A stretch of DNA of 64,000 bases, from NCBI GenBank assembly GCA_034638255.1, contig JAWPGT010000018.1:372001-436000 (forward strand), read 5' to 3'. The notes under the pieces were generated by a model. That model did not search any database. It saw only the letters and a program-made list of their open reading frames with translations, and was not told the DNA's origin. This document shows positions 1 to 11,900 of this stretch, in pieces. Positions within the stretch are counted from its first letter, which is position 1. Every line of letters starts with the position of its first letter. Both the position numbers and the translations under genes were made by a program. Origin of the DNA: Coprinus comatus (lineage: Eukaryota > Basidiomycota > Agaricomycetes > Agaricales > Agaricaceae).

Positions 1-42
1 CATCTTACTGCCAACTTGTGACTTATTTCTTGTTCTCATAAG

Positions 43-1416
43 TGATGACGACCTCTTTGCACCCATGGCAGTAGATGCGATGCAATCTGTTAAAACTATT
101 AATTCGCGGGGGGATATTAAATATCCAGTCAAAGCTGTTAATATCTTGAAGGCCCATGGCCGAAGTGCTCGCGAATCGTTGTTCGTGCCCGGTTATGCTT
201 TGAATTGTACCGTTGCTAGCCAAGGTACGTATTTTTCTTTTGCTAGTTGGTGTATGTTGATCATATTTTAGCAATGAAAAAACGCATCATCAATGCCAAG
301 ATTGCTTGCTTGGATATCAACCTACAAAAGGCTCGCATGCAGTTAGGTGTACAGATCCTGGTAGATGATCCCAATCAGATCGAAGAGATCCGCAAACGGT
401 AGGTCATTTAATATTCCGAAGGCGTCATACTAAATATACACTTGTTATTCTAGGGAATCGGAGATTACCCTCGAGAGGATTAGGAAGATTCTTGCAGCTG
501 GAGCCAACGTTGTTTTGACCACCAAGGGTATTGATGATCTTTGCCTGAAGGAATTTGTAGAGGGTGGCGCGATGGCCGTTCGTCGGTGTAGGAAAGAAGA
601 CCTACGCCGGATTGCCAAGGCTACTGGTGGTCAGCTTATCGCTAGCATGGCTAACCTGAATGGCGACGAAACATTTGACCCAAGCTACCTTGGTACTGCC
701 GATGAAGTTGTCCAGGAGCGGATTTCGGATGATGAATTGATTTTGATCAAGGGCACCAAAGTTGTCAACTCCGCATCGATTGTCCTCCGTGGTGCCAATG
801 ACTACATGTTGGATGAAATGGAGAGAGCTCTTCACGATACACTGTCCGTCATTAAGCGTACCTTAGAAAGTGGCGCTGTTGTTCCCGGCGGTGGTGCTGT
901 GGAGTCTGCTCTGAGCATCTATCTTGAGAACTTTGCAACAACAGTAGTAAGTGATTGTCTTATGACACATGTGTTCATTCTGATATATATGCCATGATAG
1001 GGTTCGCGAGAACAACTTGCTATCGCCGAATTTGCGAGCGCACTATTGTCTATTCCCAAACAACTTGCCGTGAATGCCGCAAAAGACTCCACAGAATTAG
1101 TAGCCCAGATGCGCTCACTGCACAACACCGCACAGAAACTGCCGCCTGGTGATCCCAAAAAAGCCTACCTACGATTCGGATTGGACCTCTTAAACGGCAC
1201 GGTCAGGGATAATGTGACAGCTGGTGTTCTGGAACCTACTATGGGCAAGATTAAGAGCTTGAAATCTGCATATGAAGCCGCCGTTTCGCTACTCCGCATT
1301 GATGATGCCATCCAATGCGTACCCGGTAAGTCTCCACAATTTTCCAAACCATATTTATGTCATACTTATGCAAATCAATAGAACAAACTGGGGAGCGTGA
1401 TCCACATGGTCATTAG
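43..1416 (+). CDS. TCP1: T-complex protein 1 subunit alpha (CCT1), 5' end missing
   Basis: Subunit of the cytosolic group II chaperonin TRiC/CCT, which folds actin, tubulin and other proteins in an ATP-driven cycle. The gene is cut by the left edge; bases 1-42 are the end of an intron (..ataag) and coding resumes at 43 with D-D-D-L-F-A-P-M. Introns read as 225-271 and about 401-453, one starting after residues NFATTV (about 947-1001), and one near 1325-1381; splicing restores one frame that ends with TAG at 1414-1416. Diagnostic stretches are [40 protein letters not shown], the apical-domain block [18 protein letters not shown] and [17 protein letters not shown], which carries the nucleotide-binding GGG. 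The last exon is tiny and encodes [11 protein letters not shown]. The sequence gives alpha rather than another CCT subunit because of the [10 protein letters not shown] and GGGAVE contexts typical of CCT1. Confidence 0.95.
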
Positions 1417-1732
1417 TTTAAAGTATTCTGTGACTGTACTAGAATATTTCTGAGGGGATGAAATCCGATGAATACGCTAGTTGGAATAATGTGAACGAAT
1501 TTATTATGTACTTAATTAGAACGCGTTGGCCTCACGTGACGAGACCGAGGATCAACATTTCAAACCAGTCCAAGTCGTGTTCGCTAACATCTGTGTTCCC
1601 TGTCCCCGCTGGTCCCCAGTCCAGATTGACTATTGTCGTTGTCCACCAACGCGTTAATAACGACACTGGCGCTGTCGCCTTACTTTTGGACCATCAAATC
1701 ACCTACGCTCACCACTTGGATTTATATGTGTC

Positions 1733-4575
1733 ATGCAAGTTGACCCATCAACACAAACTTTCCTACCTTACCTTCGTCAACGTCTACAATCTCTGGTCTG
1801 GTTATGTCTCGATAGTGATTTGACAAAAACTGCCGTATTTCATGCCGAACGATATTTCGCCATTGACCCCTTAAACCACGATGCGCGCCATTTATATGCC
1901 ACCGCCTTACTTCGCGAAAGTCAAACATATTCTGCCCTTCATCTCGTCAACGCCGCCGAAGATACTCAATGCACAGGTTGCTTACAACTAAGAGCAAAGT
2001 GCTTTACTGCACTTGGGCGAAATAGGCAGGCAAGGGATGCGCTTGAAGCTACATTGCAGGATACAGCATATGTGAATACAGGTGAGGTCGTTGTGTGTAA
2101 TTCCAGATCGTCGCTCATCGATTGTTTTAGTATCCTCTACCACCCGAGTAGCGCACTCATTCCCAGAGGAAGCTGCATTGCGATGTAGAGCTGGCAACAT
2201 GGCATTGAAAGGTAACTTGCCCGAAAAAGCCACAAGGAGTTATAGGGAAGCCCTGGCATCTAATCCATACCTATGGGAGGCATTTGAAGGCCTATGTGCC
2301 CTTGGTATGCTGTCTTATATTTGAAACCAAACAACTTTTCATTATATACTTTCGGCATAGGATCGATACCAGAAATTGACGAGCTCTTCCCACCTCGGCC
2401 TCTCCCCGTTAAAGCAACATCACCGATTGGTGCAACATCGAAGGCTGGCCCTACTGCTACAGGCGTAGGATTTTTCACGCCAGATGGTGGTGGCGGCGAT
2501 AATCCATTCAAAAGCTGGAAGCCCGAAGGGCAGGTGCAGGCTTTTAGACTAGGACCTCGGGACTCTATGTGCGTAGTACCCAATCTGAAGCCGTCGAGAA
2601 TGATAATGAAATTTTATTTTAGTGCAACAAACGAATCGTCCTTTTATCCTCTCGAAAATTCTTTCCAACAACCTACAACAACCCGAATACTACCGACAAA
2701 TGCTCCCCTTCAAGTCCACGCGTCTCGACCATTATCATCCGCAGATGAAGCGGGTCCAGTTCCCAAGCGATTACGTTCTACTACGCATCAGACAGAGGCA
2801 ATAAAACTGAAGAATAATAAAGCAAGTTTAGACGACCCCTTGAAAAAGGCACGCGCACGCCCGGCCTTGCTATTTGCTAACATCTTCTCATCTTCCGGTC
2901 GCCGTGCTCAGCATACGGCCCCCTCTAGGAACATAAATGCTCCTGGGAAAGGCAATGTCCAACCTCCAGCCCCTTCACTCGCTCCCCGAAGAAGCAGTCG
3001 TTTGCTTAGCGGAACAGGTACCAAACAGTCTCATCCAGCAACCAAAGTGAGATTATTCTCGGTTCAAGCTGCAATAGTGTCACCCTGGTAAACTAATATT
3101 TTTATTTTATTAGCATGTCCCTATGCGAGATCGACGGCGACAGCAGGTAGTTCACACACGAACTGTTTCCGCGGGATCGGACAAAGATGACGACGTCTTT
3201 TCAGGCGGAGATGCTAATTTCCTCCCTTCTCCTCCACCTGCACCCCTTTCACCCCGTACCGAAGTCCCTGCGTCTCCGACAACTTGGTCTGCCACGCAAG
3301 AGCAGCATGCACAAGAAGAATATGACAATGAACTAGCGGAATTCTATCTTTACGAGCTGATAAGACGATTTGCGAGCGCAGCACGGGCATTAGCTATGTA
3401 TGACTGTCGAAAATGCTTGAATGAGTTAAACCAGCTTCCAAATTCGCATCAAAACACCCCATGGGTGCTAGCCGCAGTCGGAAGGGCAAATTTCGAGCAA
3501 CAGGATTACTCTTCTGTGAGTATTGCACTGTTTTGGTCGTTTTCAGTATATTAATTGAGATTGTCAGGCTGAAAGAGCGTTTAAGGCCGTGAAAGAGGTA
3601 GAGCCGTACCGATTGTGGGATATGGAGGTATACTCGACCCTGTTGTGGCACCTGCAGAAGAGTGTGGATCTATCGTTCCTCGCCCAGGAGCTTTTGAACA
3701 TTAACCCTCAATCGTCACAAGCGTGGATTGCAATTGGGAACTTGTTCTCCCTCCAAAAGGAAAAGACTCAAGCGTTGGCTTGCTTCCGTCGAGCAGCACA
3801 ACTGGAACCAACATGTGCATACGCTTATACGTTAAGCGGTCACGAATCGATCGACGAGGACCTCGATAAGGCCATCAATTTCTTTCAATCCGCATTGTGT
3901 GCTGATCCTCGCCATTATAATGCATGGTAAGCGGTGCTTTCGCCTATCACCACGCCTATTTATTTCTGACGCAATCAATAGGTACGGACTTGGTACCTGC
4001 TATTTGCGTATGAGCAAAGTCCGACTAGCAGAATATCACTATCGCAAAGCCCTTGAAATTCATCCAAGAAATGCAGTCCTGATGGGCTGCGTTGGTATGG
4101 TGAGTGATAGTCAATTTATAAATTCGCGGTATCAGCTAACGGGGCCGTGGTTTACGTCTTCGCAGGCTGTCGAGCGTCGTGGGGATATCGAAGCAGCTCT
4201 TGAACTGTTTGACAGGGCCGTACACCTCGCGCCCGAAAATGCTTTGGTTCGATATCGTAGGGCGAAGATTCTCGTCTCAATGAGGAAATACGGGGTGCGT
4301 ACCTATTTATGGCCACTGCTCTTTCGTCTGACCGATCCGTCCCGTATAATCAGCCCGCGATACAAGACCTTGAAGAGCTGAGAATGATGACTCCCGAAGA
4401 ATCCAATGTAGTGTTCCAACTCGCTAAGGTATACCGCCTGGTGGGGGACGAAGTGAAATCTGCACATATGTTGGCGGTTGCGCGTGACATCTCTCCGAAG
4501 AGTGCAAACAAGATCAAAAAGCTGCTGGACACAACTAAGGATGAGTTGGAAGATGACAAGATGGACGAAGGATGA
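1733..4575 (+). CDS. CDC27: APC/C subunit 3, TPR protein Cdc27
   Basis: Scaffold subunit of the anaphase-promoting complex, the nuclear ubiquitin ligase that drives mitotic exit; its TPR superhelix binds the IR tail of Cdc20/Cdh1. The N-terminal TPR block begins LQSLVWLCLDSDLTKTAVFH, as in Cdc27 homologues. A long low-complexity middle follows (about 2360-3330), containing APRRSSRLLSG, the RRSxRL-type signature seen in Cdc27 family members. The C-terminal TPR array starts near 3340 (CRKCLNELNQLPNSHQ) and continues through NPQSSQAWIAIGNLFSLQKE, RHYNAWYGLGTCYLRMSK and EIHPRNAVLMGCVGM. At least eight short introns interrupt it. Start chosen at 1733 because the family's N-terminal helix begins a few residues later; an upstream in-frame start cannot be excluded. 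It ends with an acidic tail DDKMDEG. Confidence 0.9.
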
Positions 4576-4825
4576 CGCAATATGGAAAATAATATGTGAC
4601 GACATTTCTTGTAGATATGACCTTGTTGGCGCTTGTTAGGCGCGAGATGGCTATAGAGTGTACGAATACGGGGGCAGCTAATCTAGAGTACTTGAGTACC
4701 CGAGTGTCGGAGGGCCGGTCATGCAGGCCGATGATGATCGAACTGGTGCGGTTTGGATCACGGGAGTAGTTTGAAGCTGGTTTGTTTGGTGGTTTGTTTG
4801 GTGTTGAGTCAAAGCGTTACAATTG

Positions 4826-4833
4826 TATATAAA
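4826..4833 (+). promoter_or_regulatory. TATA-like box in the 4576-5151 intergenic region
   Basis: TATATAAA lies about 320 bp upstream of the next start codon. A possible 5'-UTR intron (gtacgc near 5064 to tttacag near 5126) would bring it closer to the coding sequence in the mature transcript. Nothing else coding was convincing between 4576 and 5151. Confidence 0.35.
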
Positions 4834-5151
4834 GCCTTCCGTTCATGTATCTCCTCCAATTCGCTTGCGCCCTCCCCCAATGTCTGCCTGAGTCCGTGCA
4901 CCAAGTCCCCTCCCTACTTGACTGCGAAGCCCAATCTGTCTGGCCACACTCCACAACGAGAATGGTCAATAAACTCCAACGCACTAGCAAGAACGGATCC
5001 CTCCGCTTTGAACCAGAAATCGTCGACCGCATACATCCATTTTAACCGTCCCGCGCTTACATCTGGTACGCATGTATTCACCGTCTGTGCTTACCCAGCG
5101 ATTAACATCATCCCCTAATTTACAGACATCACAATACCATCCACCACACCA

Positions 5152-6045
5152 TTGCAACCATCCCATCCCCATATGAACATGTCGTTTGATACATACACCT
5201 TATATTCCCTGGCACGTTCCAAGCTATCCTCATCCCATTCTAGGGACCAATGTAGCTTGCACCGCTGGGTTCTGCTTCGAAACTCTATCCTCTCATCCTC
5301 TTCCTTGCTGCAAGACACTTCTGTGTCAGAATACCCAGAAGCTAATGTTGAGGACGAGGAAGAAGAAGCTGAAGAGGAAGTTTGTTCCATTGTTGAAGTT
5401 GATACTTTTATGTTTCCGGATGCTGGACATTTTGTTAGAACCTATTCCAAAGATGCTGAAGATTCTGAAGCACAATGGCTCAACTCTCTTCTTGAAACTC
5501 TCGCCGAAGACGAAGACGATGACTATCCTTCGGACTCTGAACCTCATGCCGCCACTTCTCCTGTTGACGATGATGAGGAACAGTCCCCTAGCCCTACCAT
5601 CTCCCCCTTGTCTTCTTTGGACGACCTACAGCTGTCTCGTTATTACCCTGTTTCTGTACCATATCCCATTGAATTCTCATCCTTCAGTTCCCAATTCACC
5701 CCCAATTATGTGTTTGACTCTGCTTTTGGTTTTTCTGCTTCTAATTCCACTCCCTTCCATGAACCCTTTCCTTACCATGATGCCGATATAGAGGATTCCC
5801 CTGTACCTGAAGCTATTGAGGATGTATCTGATGACGAGTCGGATGCACCTTCTACCCCTTCTGTCTACAGGTCTAGTTCATCTCTAACACTTGATCCAAG
5901 CGCAAGTGAGAGTTCAGCAACGGGAGGTAGTCGCTTGAGGCATACATCCTCTTACAAGACATCTGCAACCTTATTCCCGTTCGAATTGGATCCATTACCA
6001 TTTCGCGAAGTAGCTTCTGAATATCCTTCCGCTGTTCCGTTTTAA
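5152..6045 (+). CDS. Acidic Ser-rich protein of unknown function
   Basis: Single uninterrupted reading frame of 297 codons; likely start is the ATG at 5152, 5173 or 5179 (MSFDTYTLYSLARSKLSSS). I do not recognise a domain. The first 45 residues look ordered (short hydrophobic and basic segments, including CSLHRWVLLRNSIL), while the rest is strongly acidic and Ser/Pro-rich, with runs such as EDEEEEAEEEVCS, DEDDDYPSDSE and VSDDESDAPSTPS separated by aromatic-rich stretches. That composition suggests an intrinsically disordered nuclear or regulatory protein, but this is inference only. No signal peptide or membrane segment. Its frame is open while the others are broken, and the codon use is even, which supports a real gene. 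It probably belongs to a family restricted to mushroom fungi. Confidence 0.65.
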   Translation: MQPSHPHMNMSFDTYTLYSLARSKLSSSHSRDQCSLHRWVLLRNSILSSSSLLQDTSVSEYPEANVEDEEEEAEEEVCSIVEVDTFMFPDAGHFVRTYSKDAEDSEAQWLNSLLETLAEDEDDDYPSDSEPHAATSPVDDDEEQSPSPTISPLSSLDDLQLSRYYPVSVPYPIEFSSFSSQFTPNYVFDSAFGFSASNSTPFHEPFPYHDADIEDSPVPEAIEDVSDDESDAPSTPSVYRSSSSLTLDPSASESSATGGSRLRHTSSYKTSATLFPFELDPLPFREVASEYPSAVPF

Positions 6046-6393
6046 TATCTTATTCTTCCGACTTGATTTGTATATTTTGTCATTTTGGTTCGCTCATGCG
6101 TACTGTATATGTTAAAGTCTCCTCCCACGTATGCTACATACATATTTTTGAATCTATTATATTCCCCGATATATTCCGTCGAGCTTCTCAGCCAACAGCA
6201 ATTACAACCATGAGAGAACCGAGGAAATTGAATATATTCCGCGGTTCCTCAATCGACATCATTGGTCAATACGTGGTCGTTTTTGTATTAGTGAAGAGCT
6301 CAAAAGACTGGCTTTCTGACAAGGACGCGTATTGCAAACAGGTGTTGCTGAAAGCGGTGGGCCATCCGTTGGAAGACGGTAAGTGGTGAGATA

Positions 6394-7407
6394 TCAAGAA
6401 AGGGGCTGAGGGTCGCGTGAGATTAACAAGGCAACAACGTGTTTTCCACTGACCAATTCTGAATAGGAAAGGGACGCGTTCTTGTAGCTTGTGATGAGAA
6501 TTGCTGTTGAGTGATGATTATCATCAATGACTCGAAGTGTCAGAAAGAAAAAAAACGAGTGAATGTGTACTTTTCTAGGTAATCTTCTAGGCGGTTCCCT
6601 ATCAGGACTACCTTGGGAAGCCGATCTGGTGTCCAATTTGCCCTGAGAAGGGAATCATAGAGTTCCATATCACAATGGGGCATATAGCATATTGTGGGAT
6701 GTTCTAATGGGTAATCAGCGTTCTATAGAAATTTGAGAAATGGGGTCAGAAAAAAAATGAAACGCGCGGTTATGATTCATTAGTAGAAGGAAGGAAGAAG
6801 AAACGTGCTTTATTCTCAGGTAAGACTTTGAAATGAAGTTGCTTGAAAAGTTCTTGATCCTCCTGTGTGAATACAGGATCGTAAATTGAAACGTTTGCGT
6901 GATCCTGTATGGAAGAAAAAGAACAGAGAGAATGATGATAACTCGGGTTCGATAAAATGAGATGATTAAAGGCAATGGCCTAGTAAGAACACACACAATA
7001 GTTAATTTACCACATAGTTCGATTAAGAATGCGAGTTGGGCACGCGAAATTGGGGATGTAGAAGGACTTCCTAGACCCAAGCAGAGTACGTATCGATATC
7101 CACACGATAGAAATTCTAGAGAGTTGTTGACGATATCTATACGAAGTTCATAAAATAAAACAAATGGGTATTCACAAGTTAGATACGGGGATTTTAGGCG
7201 GATTACATGAATATGTAATGACGGACTCTGGCACTGTGAGAACCAGGGATCTTGAGTCAGAGCATCCCTGACTGACTGTAATAAAGCGATAGGCACTGGA
7301 CGTGACTGGATGGTTTGCTTGTTCTTTCTCTTTTTCCGTGACTTTACAGGCGTAAACTCAGAGTAGGAGAAATGAGGAGAACTTTCGTTCACAGCGGATC
7401 CGCTCAT
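6394..7407 (-). CDS. SRR1-like domain protein
   Basis: Member of the SRR1/Ber1 family (plant SRR1, human SRRD, yeast Ber1), linked in those organisms to circadian and light signalling, heme metabolism or microtubule stability; biochemical role unclear. The N-terminus is basic (PVKSRKKRKNKQ, a likely nuclear signal). The SRR1 core reads VLCLGLGSPSTSPISRAQLA, then YDPVFTQEDQELFKQLHF, then YMPHCDMELYDSLLRANW and VVLIGNRLEDY. These sit in different frames and join cleanly: a donor gtgtgt after LCGKLTI joins in phase 0 to DHANVSIYDPVF, and a donor in NKAR..(gtttct) joins to QHPTICYMPHC. The first intron falls between WFSQCQ and NSLEFL. The extreme 3' end is uncertain: either a stop soon after KYTFT (near 6530) or a further exon running to 6394. 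Confidence 0.8.
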
Positions 7408-7874
7408 TGCGGAAATGGAGATAAGGCCGAAGTACTGGTGCGGTGGATATCGCTCTCAACAACAAACACAGCCAAACAGGTCTTTACTGAACTGGCTCAT
7501 CAGAACCGAATCAGAACCGCCCCAGTCGCATCTCCGCTCTGCTGTGGTGGCGACAGGCACTTTCTGGAGTATATTCACGGAGAGAGAGGAATGAGGATAG
7601 CCTTTTCATGTGTTGTTATTGCTATACCCACATTTGCGTGATTTCTGCCAATACATTTGCGCTAAGTGCCAGGTATTATATCGTTCCGGTCGCTTCGCTT
7701 AATTTCTTTAGTGTTAGTTAAGGTTAAAATACGTAGTCATCTGTCTGTCATTATCTTCGTCTCTTCTATTTGATGCGGAGGAATCGTCCGAAAAGATACA
7801 AACATAACATCAACTAATCTATACAAGTTCTGGTCAAAACACCGAGTCTTGTTATATTCAATGTGGCTCCATGA

Positions 7875-8605
7875 TCACAAGGATTTTAGACTCCACAGGT
7901 CATCTCCCAAATACGTCGCGGTCTCGACCCCGACACCCTTATTGGTAGCCTTCATTACTTCCGTACCGATTTTTGTAATCCCTACAGCGACCGCATGTTG
8001 CTTTCCTTCTGCATAAATTCCAACTGGGGTCTCAGCCTCAAGGGCTGCTTCTGCGGGAGGCAACTCTCCTCCTTTGGACGTAAGCCCTGGACACATTATT
8101 TGGGCACCGGCAAGAACAAAGCGAATAGCACCTCGATCGATCTTTACGGCGGGCAAGATGTAAGGATCTAGAAACGTGTGGCATTAGAACTCTTCTTCGG
8201 AATGTATATTAGATATGAACAACTTACACTTATGAAAAAGTCGCAGCGTGGGGAAGAATGGGCCATCAAAGTGCTGGAAGAAAAGGGGTTCACCATTAAC
8301 GGTGTACACTGATATATGGTCTCTGCTATGCCGTGAAATGCAGACTTTAAACCAGATTTATCTTATCAATGGACGAAAGGAATAAAACTGACCACTTCAC
8401 ATGCACCAAACCCTCCTTCTTTGGCCAGATGGCCTCGAGCGTTTCAGGCTCTATCTTCCATTGTGATAGAATACTGGCCCTGATTGATCGTTGCACCGAT
8501 GTCTTTACAGGGGTGTGACCTGTAATGTCAGTCGAGGGCACAAACCTGCATTTGTGATGAGTTCTGTCAAGTCAGAGATAATGGGTGGGCATACTTCTTG
8601 AACAT
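7875..8605 (-). CDS. TMA20: MCT-1/Tma20 translation factor with PUA domain
   Basis: Ribosome-associated factor that, with its DENR/Tma22 partner, removes deacylated tRNA and recycles 40S subunits and helps re-initiation. The first exon is only 11 bases (ATG TTC AAG AA, 8595-8605) and splices to G TTT GTG, giving [13 protein letters not shown], the usual MCT-1 start. Middle exons give [20 protein letters not shown] and [18 protein letters not shown]; the last exon is the PUA domain with [20 protein letters not shown] and [15 protein letters not shown]. It ends [10 protein letters not shown], matching the conserved C-terminus. Four exons, phase consistent at every join. About 180 residues, the family's usual size. 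Confidence 0.92.
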
Positions 8606-8919
8606 GGTTGGTTGATGAGAGATAATGTAAAAACCGCACTGTGATCAGTCATGTTATCTCAATCAACGTGATCTATAAATACATCGTAACCTTGGGTTAA
8701 AATGAATTCATGTTGTTCTACATTATGGTGTTTCCCTAGAAGTACATAAGATTATTCGCAAAACTCATAGCGCGATTTTCGAAAGCAGAGCCACTAGAAA
8801 GATCATAAACAAGCTAGAGGAAGAAGAATAGAAAGGACCAAACAGAGAGTGTTCAAAATAAGTGAATGGCTAAGCCATGACATGTAAGATACCAATAACA
8901 GTTCCCGCCCTGACTGCAA

Positions 8920-11900
8920 TTATATATCCTCATCCTTATCTTCTATCTGGTCCGGTTTGAGCATTCCAGGAATCCGCATGGCTTGTTGGCGGGCAAGCTC
9001 AGCCTTCCTTGCGCTCTCGGCCTCTTTCTCCTCCAAATATAATTCCGCGTTGTCGTCTCCGGAAAATTCCTTCAGCTGGATCAGGAAATCACGGAGAGCC
9101 AGCTTAAACCGGTTGAGATCATTGTGGTGCTCGCTCAAAGCAGCGACGAAGGTTTGCAATTCCGAGCTGGACGAATAGCAATTTTAGCTCAGCAACCTAC
9201 TGTGACAAGAGATACGAGAAATACATACCTATGCACGTGAGGGAATGCTGTCTTTAGCAAGTTAGTAATGTATTCACGGAGGAACAGTGCATTAGTGATA
9301 TTTGGATCGGATACAGTCGCGGCATCGTAGAGAGGTGACTGGATTATATTGAGTTCAACAAGTTGATATAAGCGGGAAAGTAAAGCGCTTTGCAACTTGA
9401 AGCCACTCTTGTGATCCGCATCCGTAAGGACGAAGAAGATGTCTTGGAGAATGCTGAGGAAATATTGCTGGAAGAAGGCGTTCGTTACTGCAGTATCAGA
9501 ACAACTTGCGAAGTTGTTGATGACCTCCAAACAAACTTAAATAGGACGTCAAAAAAATGTTGGGACATAATGGAAGATTGAATGTACTTACGATTGAGGC
9601 CCACGTCAGCGATGTCGCGCATCGTATGTTTGATAGCCCAAATTATGCTGTCCATGAATAGCTTGAACTGGTTTGGTGGTAATGTAAGTAGCGCTGATGA
9701 CCTCGTTAGATCAAAATCTAAATCATTACCAATCGGAACTTACCAGGGAAGCAGTATAAGTTTATGGCACGCAACAACTTGAAGAAACCAACCCGATGCT
9801 CGGGGTATTCCGCGAAGTCTTGATTGATCATATTCAAGGTGGGCTCAAATACAGCTTCAAGAATCGCAGGAACTTGAGGTGTCAAAATGGACTAAATCGT
9901 AATTAATATATAGCCTGTACCACACAAAGAAGAAACTTGCCTGCAAACGTGCCGTGACTGTGGCCATTACATTGAGTACTTCCGCATCACGGGCCGCGGG
10001 CACATTGCGGCTGTAATCCCCAAGTATAGCGTCAAGCAAAGGAGGAATGAAGTTGTTGTAAATGGCTTCAAGGTCTTCGGCTTTCTTAATATAGGTTTCC
10101 ATCAGTTTGAGGATTTCTTTTTTCACAGTCCTCAGCTGTCGGATCTTTGGTGTCCTTGTTGCAACAAGTCCTATTATTGGTATGAGCAGTTTGTCGGTTA
10201 AGCCCCGTGTATTTACACAAACCTTCTTTTGCTACCGTCTCGCTGATGATTCCACTTACAGCCTTGTACAGACCCAGCATGTCGAGGAAAACGCGTCCTA
10301 TTTGGGGAAGATAGAAACTGCCGATGGATGTACATGCAGACACATTTGTTTTCAAGACATTGGACAGGATTTTGATATTCTCTGTGTTTGCAAGGACATC
10401 AAGATTTTGTGACGCTTGGGCCATCAACGAATCCCACTAGATAAAGACGGGTATCAGCATCACTGTGGCGTACTTACTGAATCATACTTACGGCATTATT
10501 GGGAAGTTCCATCAACTTGTCAATCAGTTTTTCTTGTTGTGGCTTATTAGGCTGAGCTGAAATCATATAACCAACTGCCTCGTAGAAAGTATGGACCTAT
10601 CCAAATGGTCAGTAGAAGCTATAGCCTCAACATGGTAAACCTACTTGTTGAGGGGACAGGTCAACAGTGATGCGGTGTAGGAGACGGAGAATCTCATCGA
10701 CAAATGGTTCGTGTTCTCCACTCTGTTGCATCACAAAGTGTTTCCTACACTTCTGTGCGATCTTGATAAAAGTGTCACAGGCCATATCCTGTACACCTAG
10801 TGCCTCATACGATCAGAAAAAAAATGATCTCTAACGAAATCACAGCTAACAATTTACCTTCATGTGTCTCGTGCATGAACTCAAACAGTTTGTTGACGAC
10901 AGTCTTCAAGAACTTCCAGTGTGCCTTAAGGAAGCGAGGATACTGGCCAACAATATACATGATATCGGAAGCAACGACGGCTTTGTTGTCTTTTCCTCGC
11001 TTAATTTCACAAAGACCCAGGAGATCTTTGATGACCGTCACTAAGAAGCGTTTTTCTGTCTCCTCGTCTGTTGATTTTATCTAAGCTAAAGGTGTCACAA
11101 AATCGGTATCCAAAGAACTTACTCATAGCACCTGAGATAGAACCAATTGCCCAGCACAGAGTATTGAGATTGTTCCAAGACCATTCCGAGCCATCAACCT
11201 GTTTTGCAAGCTTCTCCGTAAGTATTGTCTCCGTGTCATTGACATCCAAGTGGGTCAGATACACGAGGATCTCCCTCATTTGTTTGTATAATACAATTGT
11301 GTCGCTCTCCTTCATGAACTCGCGTACAATCTCACCCTCTTCATTTTCTACGATGAGGACCTAGTTTTGTTGTTAGTCCTTGCTGTGGGTGCACACGTTA
11401 AATAACTTACCTCTTCTGGTTTCACCATCTTTTCGATTACAACCAATCTCAGGTTTGACAAAACATCACTGTAGATGTTCTTGCGCAATGAGATGCCGTT
11501 CAACATGTTTTGAGCACCGTTGCTACCACCCAAACTGAGGCCCATCAGCATGCTTGATTCGCCAATTGGCAAACTTTGGATTTCTTCATAGAGTTCTGAT
11601 ACAAGCTTTAACCAGTACTCCAAGCAGATTTTAAAGATTTCACGTTCGTCTACTTGAGACACCTTGACCATATAAAGGTGGGCATTGAGGAGAACATCGC
11701 GATTTTGCTCCGTTTCAACGGCACGTAGATGATTGGAGAGGAAATTTGACAAGAATAACGCCAAATTAAGGACGAGCTCTTGACCATTATCGCCGGCTTC
11801 TGCGTATGCTTGGGCAATATTGGTACTCGGGGGGATCATACGATTGACGGAGGTCATGACCATAGCAAAGAGTATGACGAATTTCGGGTCATATTCAGGT

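Noticed and set aside
1458..1823. 121-codon plus-strand frame before CDC27
   Set aside because: No family features and it overlaps the CDC27 start in another frame; likely chance.
4753..5118. Hydrophobic frame before the acidic protein
   Set aside because: Likely 5' leader and intron; no conserved features and an apparent TATA box lies inside.
6063..6389. 108-codon plus-strand frame
   Set aside because: No recognisable domain; sits in the 3' flanks of two genes and codon use is unlike them.
7372..7641. 89-codon plus-strand frame
   Set aside because: Partly overlaps the SRR1-like first exon in antisense and has no features.
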